From the NCBI GenBank assembly GCA_037893245.1, contig JBAIAA010001141.1, forward strand, positions 1 to 64,000: DNA of 64,000 nt. The letters run 5' to 3'. This document shows, in pieces, positions 13,552 to 26,468 of this stretch. Made by a program: the position numbers and the translations under genes. Numbering within the stretch: the first letter of the stretch is position 1; the number at the start of each line of letters is the position of its first letter. The notes beneath the pieces are model-generated. The model had not been told where the DNA came from and made no database searches. It saw only the letters and a program-made list of their open reading frames with translations. The DNA comes from Crossaster papposus (lineage: Eukaryota; Echinodermata; Asteroidea; Velatida; Solasteridae).

Positions 13552-14896
13552 AAGATTTGGTCTACAATCGGCATATCCCTACTACTACATATTTAAGAAT
13601 TGGTCTACAATCGGCATATCCCTACTACTACATATTTAAGATTTGGTCTACAATCGGCATATCCCTACTACTACATATTTAAGATTTGGTCTACAATCGG
13701 CATATCCCTACTACTACTACATATTTAAGATTTGGTCTACAATCGGCATATCCCTACTACTACATATTTAAGATTTGGTCTACAATCGGCATATCCCTAC
13801 TACTACATATTTAAGATTTGGTCTACAATCGGCATATCCCTACTACTACATATTTAAAATTTGGTCTACAATCGGCATATCCCTACTACTACATATTTAA
13901 GATTTGGTCTACAATCGGCATATCCCTACTACTACATATTTAAGATTTGGTCTACAATCGGCATATCCCTACTACTACATATTTAAGATTTGGTCTACAA
14001 TCGGCATATCCCTACTACTACATATTTAAGATTTGGTCTACAATCGGCATATCCCTACTACTACATATTTAAGATTTGGTCTACAATCGGCATATCCCTA
14101 CTACTACATATTTAAGATTTGGTCTACAATCAGCATATCCCTACTACTACATATTTAAGATTTGGTCTACAATCGGCATATCCCTACTACTACATATTTA
14201 AGATTTGGTCTACAATCGGCATATCCCTACTACTACATATTTAAGATTTGGTCTACAATCGGCATATCCCTACTACTACATAGTTAACTCGAGGGCTTGT
14301 TCCCACATCAGGTGTTTATTTCTACTGCACACTTCTTTCCCATTACATATTTAACTCGAGGGCTTGTTCCCACATCAGGTGTTTATTTCTACTGCACACT
14401 TCTTTTCCTTTACATAATAATAAATGTGAGTTTGTTTTGTTATCAGATCAAATTGAGTTTTTTAAGATTTGGTCTACAATCGGCATATCCCTACTACTAC
14501 TACATATTTAAGAATTGGTCTACAATCGGCATATCCCTACTACTACATATTTAAGATTTGGTCTACAATCGGCATATCCCTACTACTACATATTTAAGAT
14601 TTGGTCTACAATCGGCATATCCCTACTACTACTACATATTTAAGATTTGGTCTACAATCGGCATATCCCTACTACTACATATTTAAGATGTGGTCTACAA
14701 TCGGCATATCCCTACTACTACATATTTAAGATTTGGTCTACAATCGGCATATCCCTACTACTACATATTTAAGATTTGGTCTACAATCGGCATATCCCTA
14801 CTACTACATATTTAAGATTTGGTCTACAATCGGCATATCCCTACTACTACATATTTAAGATTTGGTCTACAATCGGCATATCCCTACTACTACATA
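13552..14896. repeat. monomer run with one double cassette (14283-14463)
   Basis: 43-mers from 13552 to 14282, a double cassette at 14283-14463, then ten monomers. Cassette starts are 912 and 614 bp apart. GAATTGG is present in the second monomer after each cassette. An AAGATGTGG variant monomer lies near 14686; the same variant recurs at the matching position in units near 17229, 22553, 42475 and 43162. Confidence 0.88.
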
Positions 14897-15514
14897 GTTA
14901 ACTCGAGGGCTTGTTCCCACATCAGGTGTTTATTTCTACTGCACACTTCTTTCCCATTACATATTTAACTCGAGGGCTTGTTCCCACATCAGGTGTTTAT
15001 TTCTACTGCACACTTCTTTTCCTTTACATAATAATAAATGTGAGTTTGTTTTGTTATCAGATCAAATTGAGTTTTTTAAGATTTGGTCTACAATCGGCAT
15101 ATCCCTACTACTACATAGTTAACTCGAGGGCTTGTTCCCACATCAGGTGTTTATTTCTACTGCACACTTCTTTTCCTTTACATAATAATAAATGTGAGTT
15201 TGTTTTGTTATCAGATCAAATTGAGTTTTTTAAGATTTGGTCTACAATCGGCATATCCCTACTACTACATATTTAAGATTTGGTCTACAATCGGCATATC
15301 CCTACTACTACATAGTTAACTCGAGGGCTTGTTCCCACATCAGGTGTTTATTTCTACTGCACACTTATTTTCCTTTACATAATAATAAATGTGAGTTTGT
15401 TTTGTTATCAGATCAAATTGAGTTGTTTAAGATTTGGTCTACAATCGGCATATCCCTACTACTACTACATATTTAAGATTTGGTCTACAATCGGCATATC
15501 CCTACTACTACATA
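14897..15514. repeat. 618-bp triad module, copy 1 (double-single-single)
   Basis: Double cassette 14897-15077, one 40-bp monomer, single-subrepeat cassette 15118-15231 (114 bp), 83 bp of monomers, second single cassette 15315-15428, and 86 bp of monomers. Start spacings are 221, 197 and 200 bp. The second single carries CACTTATTTT instead of CACTTCTTTT. This copy also has a private GAGTTGTTTAAG at its end. The same module recurs at 22761 and 43373. Confidence 0.9.
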
Positions 15515-17436
15515 GTTAACTCGAGGGCTTGTTCCCACATCAGGTGTTTATTTCTACTGCACACTTCTTTCCCATTACATATTTAACTCGAGGGCTTGTT
15601 CCCACATCAGGTGTTTATTTCTACTGCACACTTCTTTTCCTTTACATAATAATAAATGTGAGTTTGTTTTGTTATCAGATCAAATTGAGTTTTTTAAGAT
15701 TTGGTCTACAATCGGCATATCCCTACTACTACATATTTAAGATTTGGTCTACAATCGGCATATCCCTACTACTACATATTTAAGATTTGGTCTACAATCG
15801 GCATATCCCTACTACTACTACATATTTAAGATTTGGTCTACAATCGGCATATCCCTACTACTACATATTTAAGATTTGGTCTACAATCGGCATATCCCTA
15901 CTACTACATATTTAAGATTTGGTCTACAATCGGCATATCCCTACTACTACATATTTAAGATTTGGTCTACAATCGGCATATCCCTACTACTACATATTTA
16001 AGATTTGGTCTACAATCGGCATATCCCTACTACTACATATTTAAGATTTGGTCTACAATCGGCATATCCCTACTACTACATATTTAAGATTTGGTCTACA
16101 ATCGGCATATCCCTACTACTACTACATATTTAAGATTTGGTCTACAATCGGCATATCCCTACTACTACATAGTTAACTCGAGGGCTTGTTCCCACATCAG
16201 GTGTTTATTTCTACTGCACACTTCTTTCCCATTACATATTTAACTCGTGGGCTTGTTCCCACATCAGGTGTTTATTTCTACTGCACACTTCTTTTCCTTT
16301 ACATAATAATAAATGTGAGTTTGTTTTGTTATCAGATCAAATTGAGTTTTTTAAGATTTGGTCTACAATCGGCATATCCCTACTACTACATATTTAAGAT
16401 TTGGTCTACAATCGGCATATCCCTACTACTACATATTTAAGATTTGGTCTACAATCGGCATATCCCTACTACTACTACATATTTAAGATTTGGTCTACAA
16501 TCGGCATATCCCTACTACTACATATTTAAGATTTGGTCTACAATCGGCATATCCCTACTACTACATATTTAAGATTTGGTCTACAATCGGCATATCCCTA
16601 CTACTACATATTTAAGATTTGGTCTACAATCGGCATATCCCTACTACTACATATTTAAGATTTGGTCTACAATCGGCATATCCCTACTACTACATATTTA
16701 AGATTTGGTCTACAATCGGCATATCCCTACTACTACATATTTAAGATTTGGTCTACAATCGGCATATCCCTACTACTACATATTTAAGATTTGGTCTTCA
16801 ATCGGCATATCCCTACTACTACATAGTTAACTCGAGGGCTTGTTCCCACATCAGGTGTTTATTTCTACTGCACACTTCTTTCCCATTACATATTTAACTC
16901 GAGGGCTTGTTCCCACATCAGGTGTTTATTTCTACTGCACACTTCTTTTCCTTTACATAATAATAAATGTGAGTTTGTTTTGTTATCAGATCAAATTGAG
17001 TTTTTTAAGATTTGGTCTACAATCGGCATATCCCTACTACTACATATTTAAGAATTGGTCTACAATCGGCATATCCCTACTACTACATATTTAAGATTTG
17101 GTCTACAATCGGCATATCCCTACTACTACATATTTAAGATTTGGTCTACAATCGGCATATCCCTACTACTACTACATATTTAAGATTTGGTCTACAATCG
17201 GCATATCCCTACTACTACATATTTAAGATGTGGTCTACAATCGGCATATCCCTACTACTACATATTTAAGATTTGGTCTACAATCGGCATATCCCTACTA
17301 CTACATATTTAAGATTTGGTCTACAATCGGCATATCCCTACTACTACATATTTAAGATTTGGTCTACAATCGGCATATCCCTACTACTACATATTTAAGA
17401 TTTGGTCTACAATCGGCATATCCCTACTACTACATA
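15515..17436. repeat. three double-cassette units
   Basis: Double cassettes at 15515-15695, 16172-16352 and 16826-17006; periods 657, 654 and 611 bp. The first two units lack the GAATTGG mark in monomer 2 and the third has it. The second cassette has CTCGTGGG in its second subrepeat, which destroys the CTCGAG found in most other copies. Confidence 0.88.
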
Positions 17437-17857
17437 GTTAACTCGAGGGCTTGTTCCCACATCAGGTGTTTATTTCTACTGCACACTTCTTTCCCATTAC
17501 ATATTTAACTCGAGGGCTTGTTCCCACATCAGGTGTTTATTTCTACTGCACACTTCTTTTCCTTTACATAATAATAAATGTGAGTTTGTTTTGTTATCAG
17601 ATCAAATTGAGTTTTTTAAGATTTGGTCTACAATCGGCATATCCCTACTACTACATAGTTAACTCGAGGGCTTGTTCCCACATCAGGTGTTTATTTCTAC
17701 TGCACACTTATTTTCCTTTACATAATAATAAATGTGAGTTTGTTTTGTTATCAGATCAAATTGAGTTTTTTAAGATTTGGTCTACAATCGGCATATCCCT
17801 ACTACTACTACATATTTAAGATTTGGTCTACAATCGGCATATCCCTACTACTACATT
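17437..17857. repeat. shortened triad module (double + single)
   Basis: Double cassette 17437-17617, a 40-bp monomer, single cassette 17658-17771, then a 46-mer and a 40-mer. The single carries CACTTATTTT, the mark of the second single in the full triads. This copy therefore looks like a triad that lost one single cassette and its 83 bp of monomers by unequal exchange. Confidence 0.85.
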
Positions 17858-18827
17858 GTTAACTCGAGGGCTTGTTCCCACATCAGGTGTTTATTTCTAC
17901 TGCACACTTCTTTCCCATTACATATTTAACTCGAGGGCTTGTTCCCACATCAGGTGTTTATTTCTACTGCACACTTCTTTTCCTTTACATAATAATAAAT
18001 GTGAGTTTGTTTTGTTATCAGATCAAATTGAGTTTTTTAAGATTTGGTCTACAATCGGCATATCCCTACTACTACATATTTAAGAATTGGTCTACAATCG
18101 GCATATCCCTACTACTACATATTTAAGATTTGGTCTACAATCGGCATATCCCTACTACTACAGATTTAAGATTTGGTCTACAATCGGCATATCCCTACTA
18201 CTACATAGTTAACTCGAGGGCTTGTTCCCACATCAGGTGTTTATTTCTACTGCACACTTCTTTCCCATTACATATTTAACTCGAGGGCTTGTTCCCACAT
18301 CAGGTGTTTATTTCTACTGCACACTTCTTTTCCTTTACATAATAATAAATGTGAGTTTGTTTTGTTATCAGATCAAATTGAGTTTTTTAAGATTTGGTCT
18401 ACAATCGGCATATCCCTACTACTACTACATATTTAAGATTTGGTCTACAATCGGCATATCCCTACTACTACATAGTTAACTCGAGGGCTTGTTCCCACAT
18501 CAGGTGTTTATTTCTACTGCACACTTCTTTTCCATTACATATTTAACTCGAGGGCTTGTTCCCACATCAGGTGTTTATTTCTACTGCACACTTCTTTTCC
18601 TTTACATAATAATAAATGTGAGTTTGTTTTGTTATCAGATCAAATTGATTTTTTTAAGATTTGGTCTACAATCGGCATATCCCTACTACTACATATTTAG
18701 GAATTGGTCTACAATCGGCATATCCCTACTACTACATATTTAAGATTTGGTCTACAATCGGCATATCCCTACTACTACTACATATTTAAGATTTGGTCTA
18801 CAATCGGCATATCCCTACTACTACATA
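17858..18827. repeat. 970-bp tandem duplication, copy 1
   Basis: Double cassettes at 17858-18038, 18208-18388 and 18475-18655 with start spacings 350, 267 and 353 bp, the densest cassette packing in the window. Private marks: ACATTGTTAAC at the left edge, ACAGATTTAAG near 18162, and CAAATTGATTTTTTT with TTTAGGAATTGG after the third cassette. All but the first recur 970 bp downstream. Confidence 0.9.
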
Positions 18828-19797
18828 GTTAACTCGAGGGCTTGTTCCCACATCAGGTGTTTATTTCTACTGCACACTTCTTTCCCATTACATATTTAAC
18901 TCGAGGGCTTGTTCCCACATCAGGTGTTTATTTCTACTGCACACTTCTTTTCCTTTACATAATAATAAATGTGAGTTTGTTTTGTTATCAGATCAAATTG
19001 AGTTTTTTAAGATTTGGTCTACAATCGGCATATCCCTACTACTACATATTTAAGAATTGGTCTACAATCGGCATATCCCTACTACTACATATTTAAGATT
19101 TGGTCTACAATCGGCATATCCCTACTACTACAGATTTAAGATTTGGTCTACAATCGGCATATCCCTACTACTACATAGTTAACTCGAGGGCTTGTTCCCA
19201 CATCAGGTGTTTATTTCTACTGCACACTTCTTTCCCATTACATATTTAACTCGAGGGCTTGTTCCCACATCAGGTGTTTATTTCTACTGCACACTTCTTT
19301 TCCTTTACATAATAATAAATGTGAGTTTGTTTTGTTATCAGATCAAATTGAGTTTTTTAAGATTTGGTCTACAATCGGCATATCCCTACTACTACTACAT
19401 ATTTAAGATTTGGTCTACAATCGGCATATCCCTACTACTACATAGTTAACTCGAGGGCTTGTTCCCACATCAGGTGTTTATTTCTACTGCACACTTCTTT
19501 TCCATTACATATTTAACTCGAGGGCTTGTTCCCACATCAGGTGTTTATTTCTACTGCACACTTCTTTTCCTTTACATAATAATAAATGTGAGTTTGTTTT
19601 GTTATCAGATCAAATTGATTTTTTTAAGATTTGGTCTACAATCGGCATATCCCTACTACTACATATTTAGGAATTGGTCTACAATCGGCATATCCCTACT
19701 ACTACATATTTAAGATTTGGTCTACAATCGGCATATCCCTACTACTACTACATATTTAAGATTTGGTCTACAATCGGCATATCCCTACTACTACATA
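18828..19797. repeat. 970-bp tandem duplication, copy 2
   Basis: Double cassettes at 18828-19008, 19178-19358 and 19445-19625, each exactly 970 bp after its counterpart, sharing the ACAGATTTAAG, TTGATTTTTTT and TTTAGGAATTGG marks. The left edge has the usual ACATAGTTAAC. Similarity stops just before 19797, where copy 1 meets a cassette and copy 2 continues into monomers. Confidence 0.9.
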
Positions 19798-21452
19798 TTT
19801 AAGATTTGGTCTACAATCGGCATATCCCTACTACTACATATTTAAGATTTGGTCTACAATCGGCATATCCCTACTACTACATATTTAAGATTTGGTCTAC
19901 AATCGGCATATCCCTACTACTACATAGTTAACTCGAGGGCTTGTTCCCACATCAGGTGTTTATTTCTACTGCACACTTCTTTCCCATTACATATTTAACT
20001 CGAGGGCTTGTTCCCACATCAGGTGTTTATTTCTACTGCACACTTCTTTTCCTTTACATAATAATAAATGTGAGTTTGTTTTGTTATCAGATCAAATTGA
20101 GTTTTTTAAGATTTGGTCTACAATCGGCATATCCCTACTACTACTACATATTTAAGATTTGGTCTACAATCGGCATATCCCTACTACTACATAGTTAACT
20201 CGAGGGCTTGTTCCCACATCAGGTGTTTATTTCTACTGCACACTTCTTTTCCATTACATATTGAACTCGAGGGCTTGTTCCCACATCAGGTGTTTATTTC
20301 TACTGCACACTTCTTTTCCTTTACATAATAATAAATGTGAGTTTGTTTTGTTATCAGATCAAATTGAGTTTTTTAAGATTTGGTCTACAATCGGCATATC
20401 CCTACTACTACATATTTAGGAATTGGTCTACAATCGGCATATCCCTACTACTACATATTTAAGATTTGGTCTACAATCGGCATATCCCTACTACTACATA
20501 TTTAAGATTTGGTCTACAATCGGCATATCCCTACTACTACTACATATTTAAGATTTGGTCTACAATCGGCATATCCCTACTACTACATATTTAAGATTTG
20601 GTCTACAATCGGCATATCCCTACTACTACATATTTAAGATTTGGTCTACAATCGGCATATCCCTACTACTACATATTTAAGATTTGGTCTACAATCGGCA
20701 TATCCCTACTACTACATATTTAAGATTTGGTCTACAATCGGCATATCCCTACTACTACATATTTAAGATTTGGTCTACAATCGGCATATCCCTACTACTA
20801 CATATTTAAGATTTGGTCTACAATCGGCATATCCCTACTACTACTACATATTTAAGATTTGGTCTACAATCGGCATATCCCTACTACTACATATTTAAGA
20901 TTTGGTCTACAATCGGCATATCCCTACTACTACATATTTAAGATTTGGTCTACAATCGGCATATCCCTACTACTACATTTTTAAGATTTGGTCTACAATC
21001 GGCATATCCCTACTACTACATATTTAAGATTTGGTCTACAATCGGCATATCCCTACTACTACATATTTAAGATTTGGTCTACAATCGGCATATCCCTACT
21101 ACTACATATTTAAGATTTGGTCTACAATCGGCATATCCCTACTACTACATATTTAAGATTTGGTCTACAATCGGCATATCCCTACTACTACATATTTAAG
21201 ATTTGGTCTACAATCGGCATATCCCTACTACTACATATTTAAGATTTGGTCTACAATCGGCATATCCCTACTACTACATATTTAAGATTTGGTCTACAAT
21301 CGGCATATCCCTACTACTACATATTTAAGATTTGGTCTACAATCGGCATATCCCTACTACTACATATTTAAGATTTGGTCTACAATCGGCATATCCCTAC
21401 TACTACATATTTAAGATTTGGTCTACAATCGGCATATCCCTACTACTACATA
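19798..21452. repeat. two close cassettes and a cassette-free run
   Basis: Monomers, then double cassettes at 19927-20107 and 20194-20374 (267 bp apart). The second has ATTGAACTCGAG at its internal junction. From 20375 to 21452 there are only 43- and 46-bp monomers (1,078 bp) with one ACATTTTTAAG variant near 20977. Nothing else is visible. Confidence 0.88.
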
Positions 21453-22760
21453 GTTAACTCGAGGGCTTGTTCCCACATCAGGTGTTTATTTCTACTGCAC
21501 ACTTCTTTCCCATTACATATTTAACTCGAGGGCTTGTTCCCACATCAGGTGTTTATTTCTACTGCACACTTCTTTTCCTTTACATAATAATAAATGTGAG
21601 TTTGTTTTGTTATCAGATCAAATTGAGTTTTTTAAGATTTGGTCTACAATCGGCATATCCCTACTACTACATATTTAAGAATTGGTCTACAATCGGCATA
21701 TCCCTACTACTACATATTTAAGATTTGGTCTACAATCGGCATATCCCTACTACTACATATTTAAGATTTGGTCTACAATCGGCATATCCCTACTACTACT
21801 ACATATTTAAGATTTGGTCTACAATCGGCATATCCCTACTACTACATATTTAAGATTTGGTCTACAATCGGCATATCCCTACTACTACATATTTAAGATT
21901 TGGTCTACAATCGGCATATCCCTACTACTACATATTTAAGATTTGGTCTACAATCGGCATATCCCTACTACTACATATTTAAGATTTGGTCTACAATCGG
22001 CATATCCCTACTACTACATATTTAAGATTTGGTCTACAATCGGCATATCCCTACTACTACATATTTAAGATTTGGTCTACAATCGGCATATCCCTACTAC
22101 TACATATTTAAGATTTGGTCTACAATCGGCATATCCCTACTACTACATAGTTAACTCGAGGGCTTGTTCCCACATCAGGTGTTTATTTCTACTGCACACT
22201 TCTTTCCCATTACATATTTAACTCGAGGGCTTGTTCCCACATCAGGTGTTTATTTCTACTGCACACTTCTTTTCCTTTACATAATAATAAATGTGAGTTT
22301 GTTTTGTTATCAGATCAAATTGAGTTTTTTAAGATTTGGTCTACAATCGGCATATCCCTACTACTACATATTTAAGAATTGGTCTACAATCGGCATATCC
22401 CTACTACTACATATTTAAGATTTGGTCTACAATCGGCATATCCCTACTACTACATATTTAAGATTTGGTCTACAATCGGCATATCCCTACTACTACTACA
22501 TATTTAAGATTTGGTCTACAATCGGCATATCCCTACTACTACATATTTAAGATGTGGTCTACAATCGGCATATCCCTACTACTACATATTTAAGATTTGG
22601 TCTACAATCGGCATATCCCTACTACTACATATTTAAGATTTGGTCTACAATCGGCATATCCCTACTACTACATATTTAAGATTTGGTCTACAATCGGCAT
22701 ATCCCTACTACTACATATTTAAGATTTGGTCTACAATCGGCATATCCCTACTACTACATA
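21453..22760. repeat. two double-cassette units
   Basis: Double cassettes at 21453-21633 and 22150-22330, periods 697 and 611 bp. Both carry the GAATTGG mark in the second following monomer. Together with the triad that follows, this order (697, about 611-614, triad) is repeated at 42062-43990. Confidence 0.88.
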
Positions 22761-23378
22761 GTTAACTCGAGGGCTTGTTCCCACATCAGGTGTTTATTTC
22801 TACTGCACACTTCTTTCCCATTACATATTTAACTCGAGGGCTTGTTCCCACATCAGGTGTTTATTTCTACTGCACACTTCTTTTCCTTTACATAATAATA
22901 AATGTGAGTTTGTTTTGTTATCAGATCAAATTGAGTTTTTTAAGATTTGGTCTACAATCGGCATATCCCTACTACTACATAGTTAACTCGAGGGCTTGTT
23001 CCCACATCAGGTGTTTATTTCTACTGCACACTTCTTTTCCTTTACATAATAATAAATGTGAGTTTGTTTTGTTATCAGATCAAATTGAGTTTTTTAAGAT
23101 TTGGTCTACAATCGGCATATCCCTACTACTACATATTTAAGATTTGGTCTACAATCGGCATATCCCTACTACTACATAGTTAACTCGAGGGCTTGTTCCC
23201 ACATCAGGTGTTTATTTCTACTGCACACTTATTTTCCTTTACATAATAATAAATGTGAGTTTGTTTTGTTATCAGATCAAATTGAGTTTTTTAAGATTTG
23301 GTCTACAATCGGCATATCCCTACTACTACTACATATTTAAGATTTGGTCTACAATCGGCATATCCCTACTACTACATA
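22761..23378. repeat. 618-bp triad module, copy 2
   Basis: Double cassette 22761-22941, single 22982-23095 and single 23179-23292, with the same 221/197/200 spacing as the copies at 14897 and 43373. The second single again carries CACTTATTTT. Confidence 0.9.
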
Positions 23379-26300
23379 GTTAACTCGAGGGCTTGTTCCC
23401 ACATCAGGTGTTTATTTCTACTGCACACTTCTTTCCCATTACATATTTAACTCGAGGGCTTGTTCCCACATCAGGTGTTTATTTCTACTGCACACTTCTT
23501 TTCCTTTACATAATAATAAATGTGAGTTTGTTTTGTTATCAGATCAAATTGAGTTTTTTAAGATTTGGTCTACAATCGGCATATCCCTACTACTACATAT
23601 TTAAGAATTTGTCTACAATCGGCATATCCCTACTACTACATATTTAAGATTTGGTCTACAATCGGCATATCCCTACTACTACAGATTTAAGATTTGGTCT
23701 ACAATCGGCATATCCCTACTACTACATATTTAAGATTTGGTCTACAATCGGCATATCCCTACTACTACTACATATTTAAGATTTGGTCTACAATCGGCAT
23801 ATCCCTACTACTACATATTTAAGATTTGGTCTACAATCGGCATATCCCTACTACTACATATTTAAGATTTGGTCTACAATCGGCATATCCCTACTACTAC
23901 ATATTTAAGATTTGTTCTACAATCGGCATATCCCTACTACTACATATTTAAGATTTGGTCTACAATCGGCATATCCCTACTACTACATATTTAAGATTTG
24001 GTCTACAATCGGCATATCCCTACTACTACATAGTTAACTCGAGGGCTTGTTCCCACATCAGGTGTTTATTTCTACTGCACACTTCTTTCCCATTACATAT
24101 TTAACTCGAGGGCTTGTTCCCACATCAGGTGTTTATTTCTACTGCACACTTCTTTTCCTTTACATAATAATAAATGTGAGTTTGTTTTGTTATCAGATCA
24201 AATTGAGTTTTTTAAGATTTGGTCTACAATCGGCATATCCCTACTACTACATATTTAAGAATTGGTCTACAATCGGCATATCCCTACTACTACATATTTA
24301 AGATTTGGTCTACAATCGGCATATCCCTACTACTACATATTTAAGATTTGGTCTACAATCGGCATATCCCTACTACTACTACATATTTAAGATTTGGTCT
24401 ACAATCGGCATATCCCTACTACTACATATTTAAGATTTGGTCTACAATCGGCATAACCCTACTACTACATATTTAAGATTTGGTCTACACTCGGCATATC
24501 CCTACTACTACATATTTAAGATTTGGTCTACAATCGGCATATCCCTACTACTACATATTTAAGATTTGGTCTACAATCGGCATATATTCCTACTACTACA
24601 TATTTAAGATTTGGTCTACAATCGGCATATCCCTACTACTACATATTTAAGATTTGGTCTACAATCGGCATATCCCTACTACTACATATTTAAGATTTGG
24701 TCTACAATCGGCATATCCCTACTACTACATATTTAAGATTTGGTCTACAATCGGCATATCCCTACTACTACATATTTAAGATTTGGTCTACAATCGGCAT
24801 ATCCCTACTACTACATATTTAAGATTTGGTCTACAATCGGCATATCCCTACTACTACATATTTAAGATTTGGTCTACAATCGGCATATCCCTACTACTAC
24901 TACTACATATTTAAGATTTGGTCTACAATCGGCATATCCCTACTACTACATATTTAAGATTTGGTCTACAATCGGCATATCCCTACTACTACATAGTTAA
25001 CTCGAGGGCTTGTTCCCACATCAGGTGTTTATTTCTACTGCACACTTCTTTCCCATTACATATTTAACTCGAGGGCTTGTTCCCACATCAGGTGTTTATT
25101 TCTACTGCACACTTCTTTTCCTTTACATAATAATAAATGTGAGTTTGTTTTGTTATCAGATCAAATTGAGTTTTTTAAGATTTGGTCTACAATCGGCATA
25201 TCCCTACTACTACATATTTAAGAATTGGTCTACAATCGGCATATCCCTACTACTACATATTTAAGATTTGGTCTACAATCGGCATATCCCTACTACTACA
25301 TATTTAAGATTTGGTCTACAATCGGCATATCCCTACTACTACTACATATTTAAGATTTGGTCTACAATCGGCATATCCCTACTACTACATATTTAAGATT
25401 TGGTCTACAATCGGCATATCCCTACTACTACATATTTAAGATTTGGTCTACAATCGGCATATCCCTACTACTACATATTTAAGATTTGGTCTACAATCGG
25501 CATATCCCTACTACTACATATTTAAGATTTGGTCTACAATCGGCATATATCCCTACTACTACATATTTAAGATTTGGTCTACAATCGGCATATCCCTACT
25601 ACTACATATTTAAGATTTGGTCTACAATCGGCATATCCCTACTACTACATATTTAAGATTTGGTCTACAATCGGCATATCCCTACTACTACATATTTAAG
25701 ATTTGGTCTACAATCGGCATATCCCTACTACTACATATTTAAGATTTGGTCTACAATCGGCATATCCCTACTACTACATATTTAAGATTTGGTCTACAAT
25801 CGGCATATCCCTACTACTACATATTTAAGATTTGGTCTACAATCGGCATATCCCTACTACTACATATTTAAGATTTGGTCTACAATCGGCATATCCCTAC
25901 TACTACATTTTTAAGATTTGGTCTACAATCGGCATATCCCTACTACTACATATTTAAGATTTGGTCTACAATCGGCATATCCCTACTACTACATATTTAA
26001 GATTTGGTCTACAATCGGCATATCCCTACTACTACATATTTAAGATTTGGTCTACAATCGGCATATCCCTACTACTACATATTTAAGATTTGGTCTACAA
26101 TCGGCATATCCCTACTACTACATATTTAAGATTTGGTCTACAATCGGCATATCCCTACTACTACATATTTAAGATTTGGTCTACAATCGGCATATCCCTA
26201 CTACTACATATTTAAGATTTGGTCTACAATCGGCATATCCCTACTACTACATATTTAAGATTTGGTCTACAATCGGCATATCCCTACTACTACATATTTA

Positions 26301-26468
26301 AGATTTGGTCTACAATCGGCATATCCCTACTACTACATATTTAAGATTTGGTCTACAATCGGCATATCCCTACTACTACATATTTAAGATTTGGTCTACA
26401 ATCGGCATATCCCTACTACTACATATTTAAGATTTGGTCTACAATCGGCATATCCCTACTACTACATA
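23379..26468. repeat. three double cassettes and long monomer runs
   Basis: Double cassettes at 23379-23559, 24033-24213 and 24996-25176; periods 654, 963 and 1473 bp. The first is followed by AAGAATTTG rather than AAGAATTGG. 25177-26468 is cassette-free and holds a 45-bp monomer with GCATATATCCC (near 25541) and, 367 bp later, an ACATTTTTAAG monomer (25908). This pair of marks recurs at the same 367-bp distance near 28893, 32463, 48766 and 54300. A 49-bp monomer with five CTA units lies near 24890. Confidence 0.88.
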
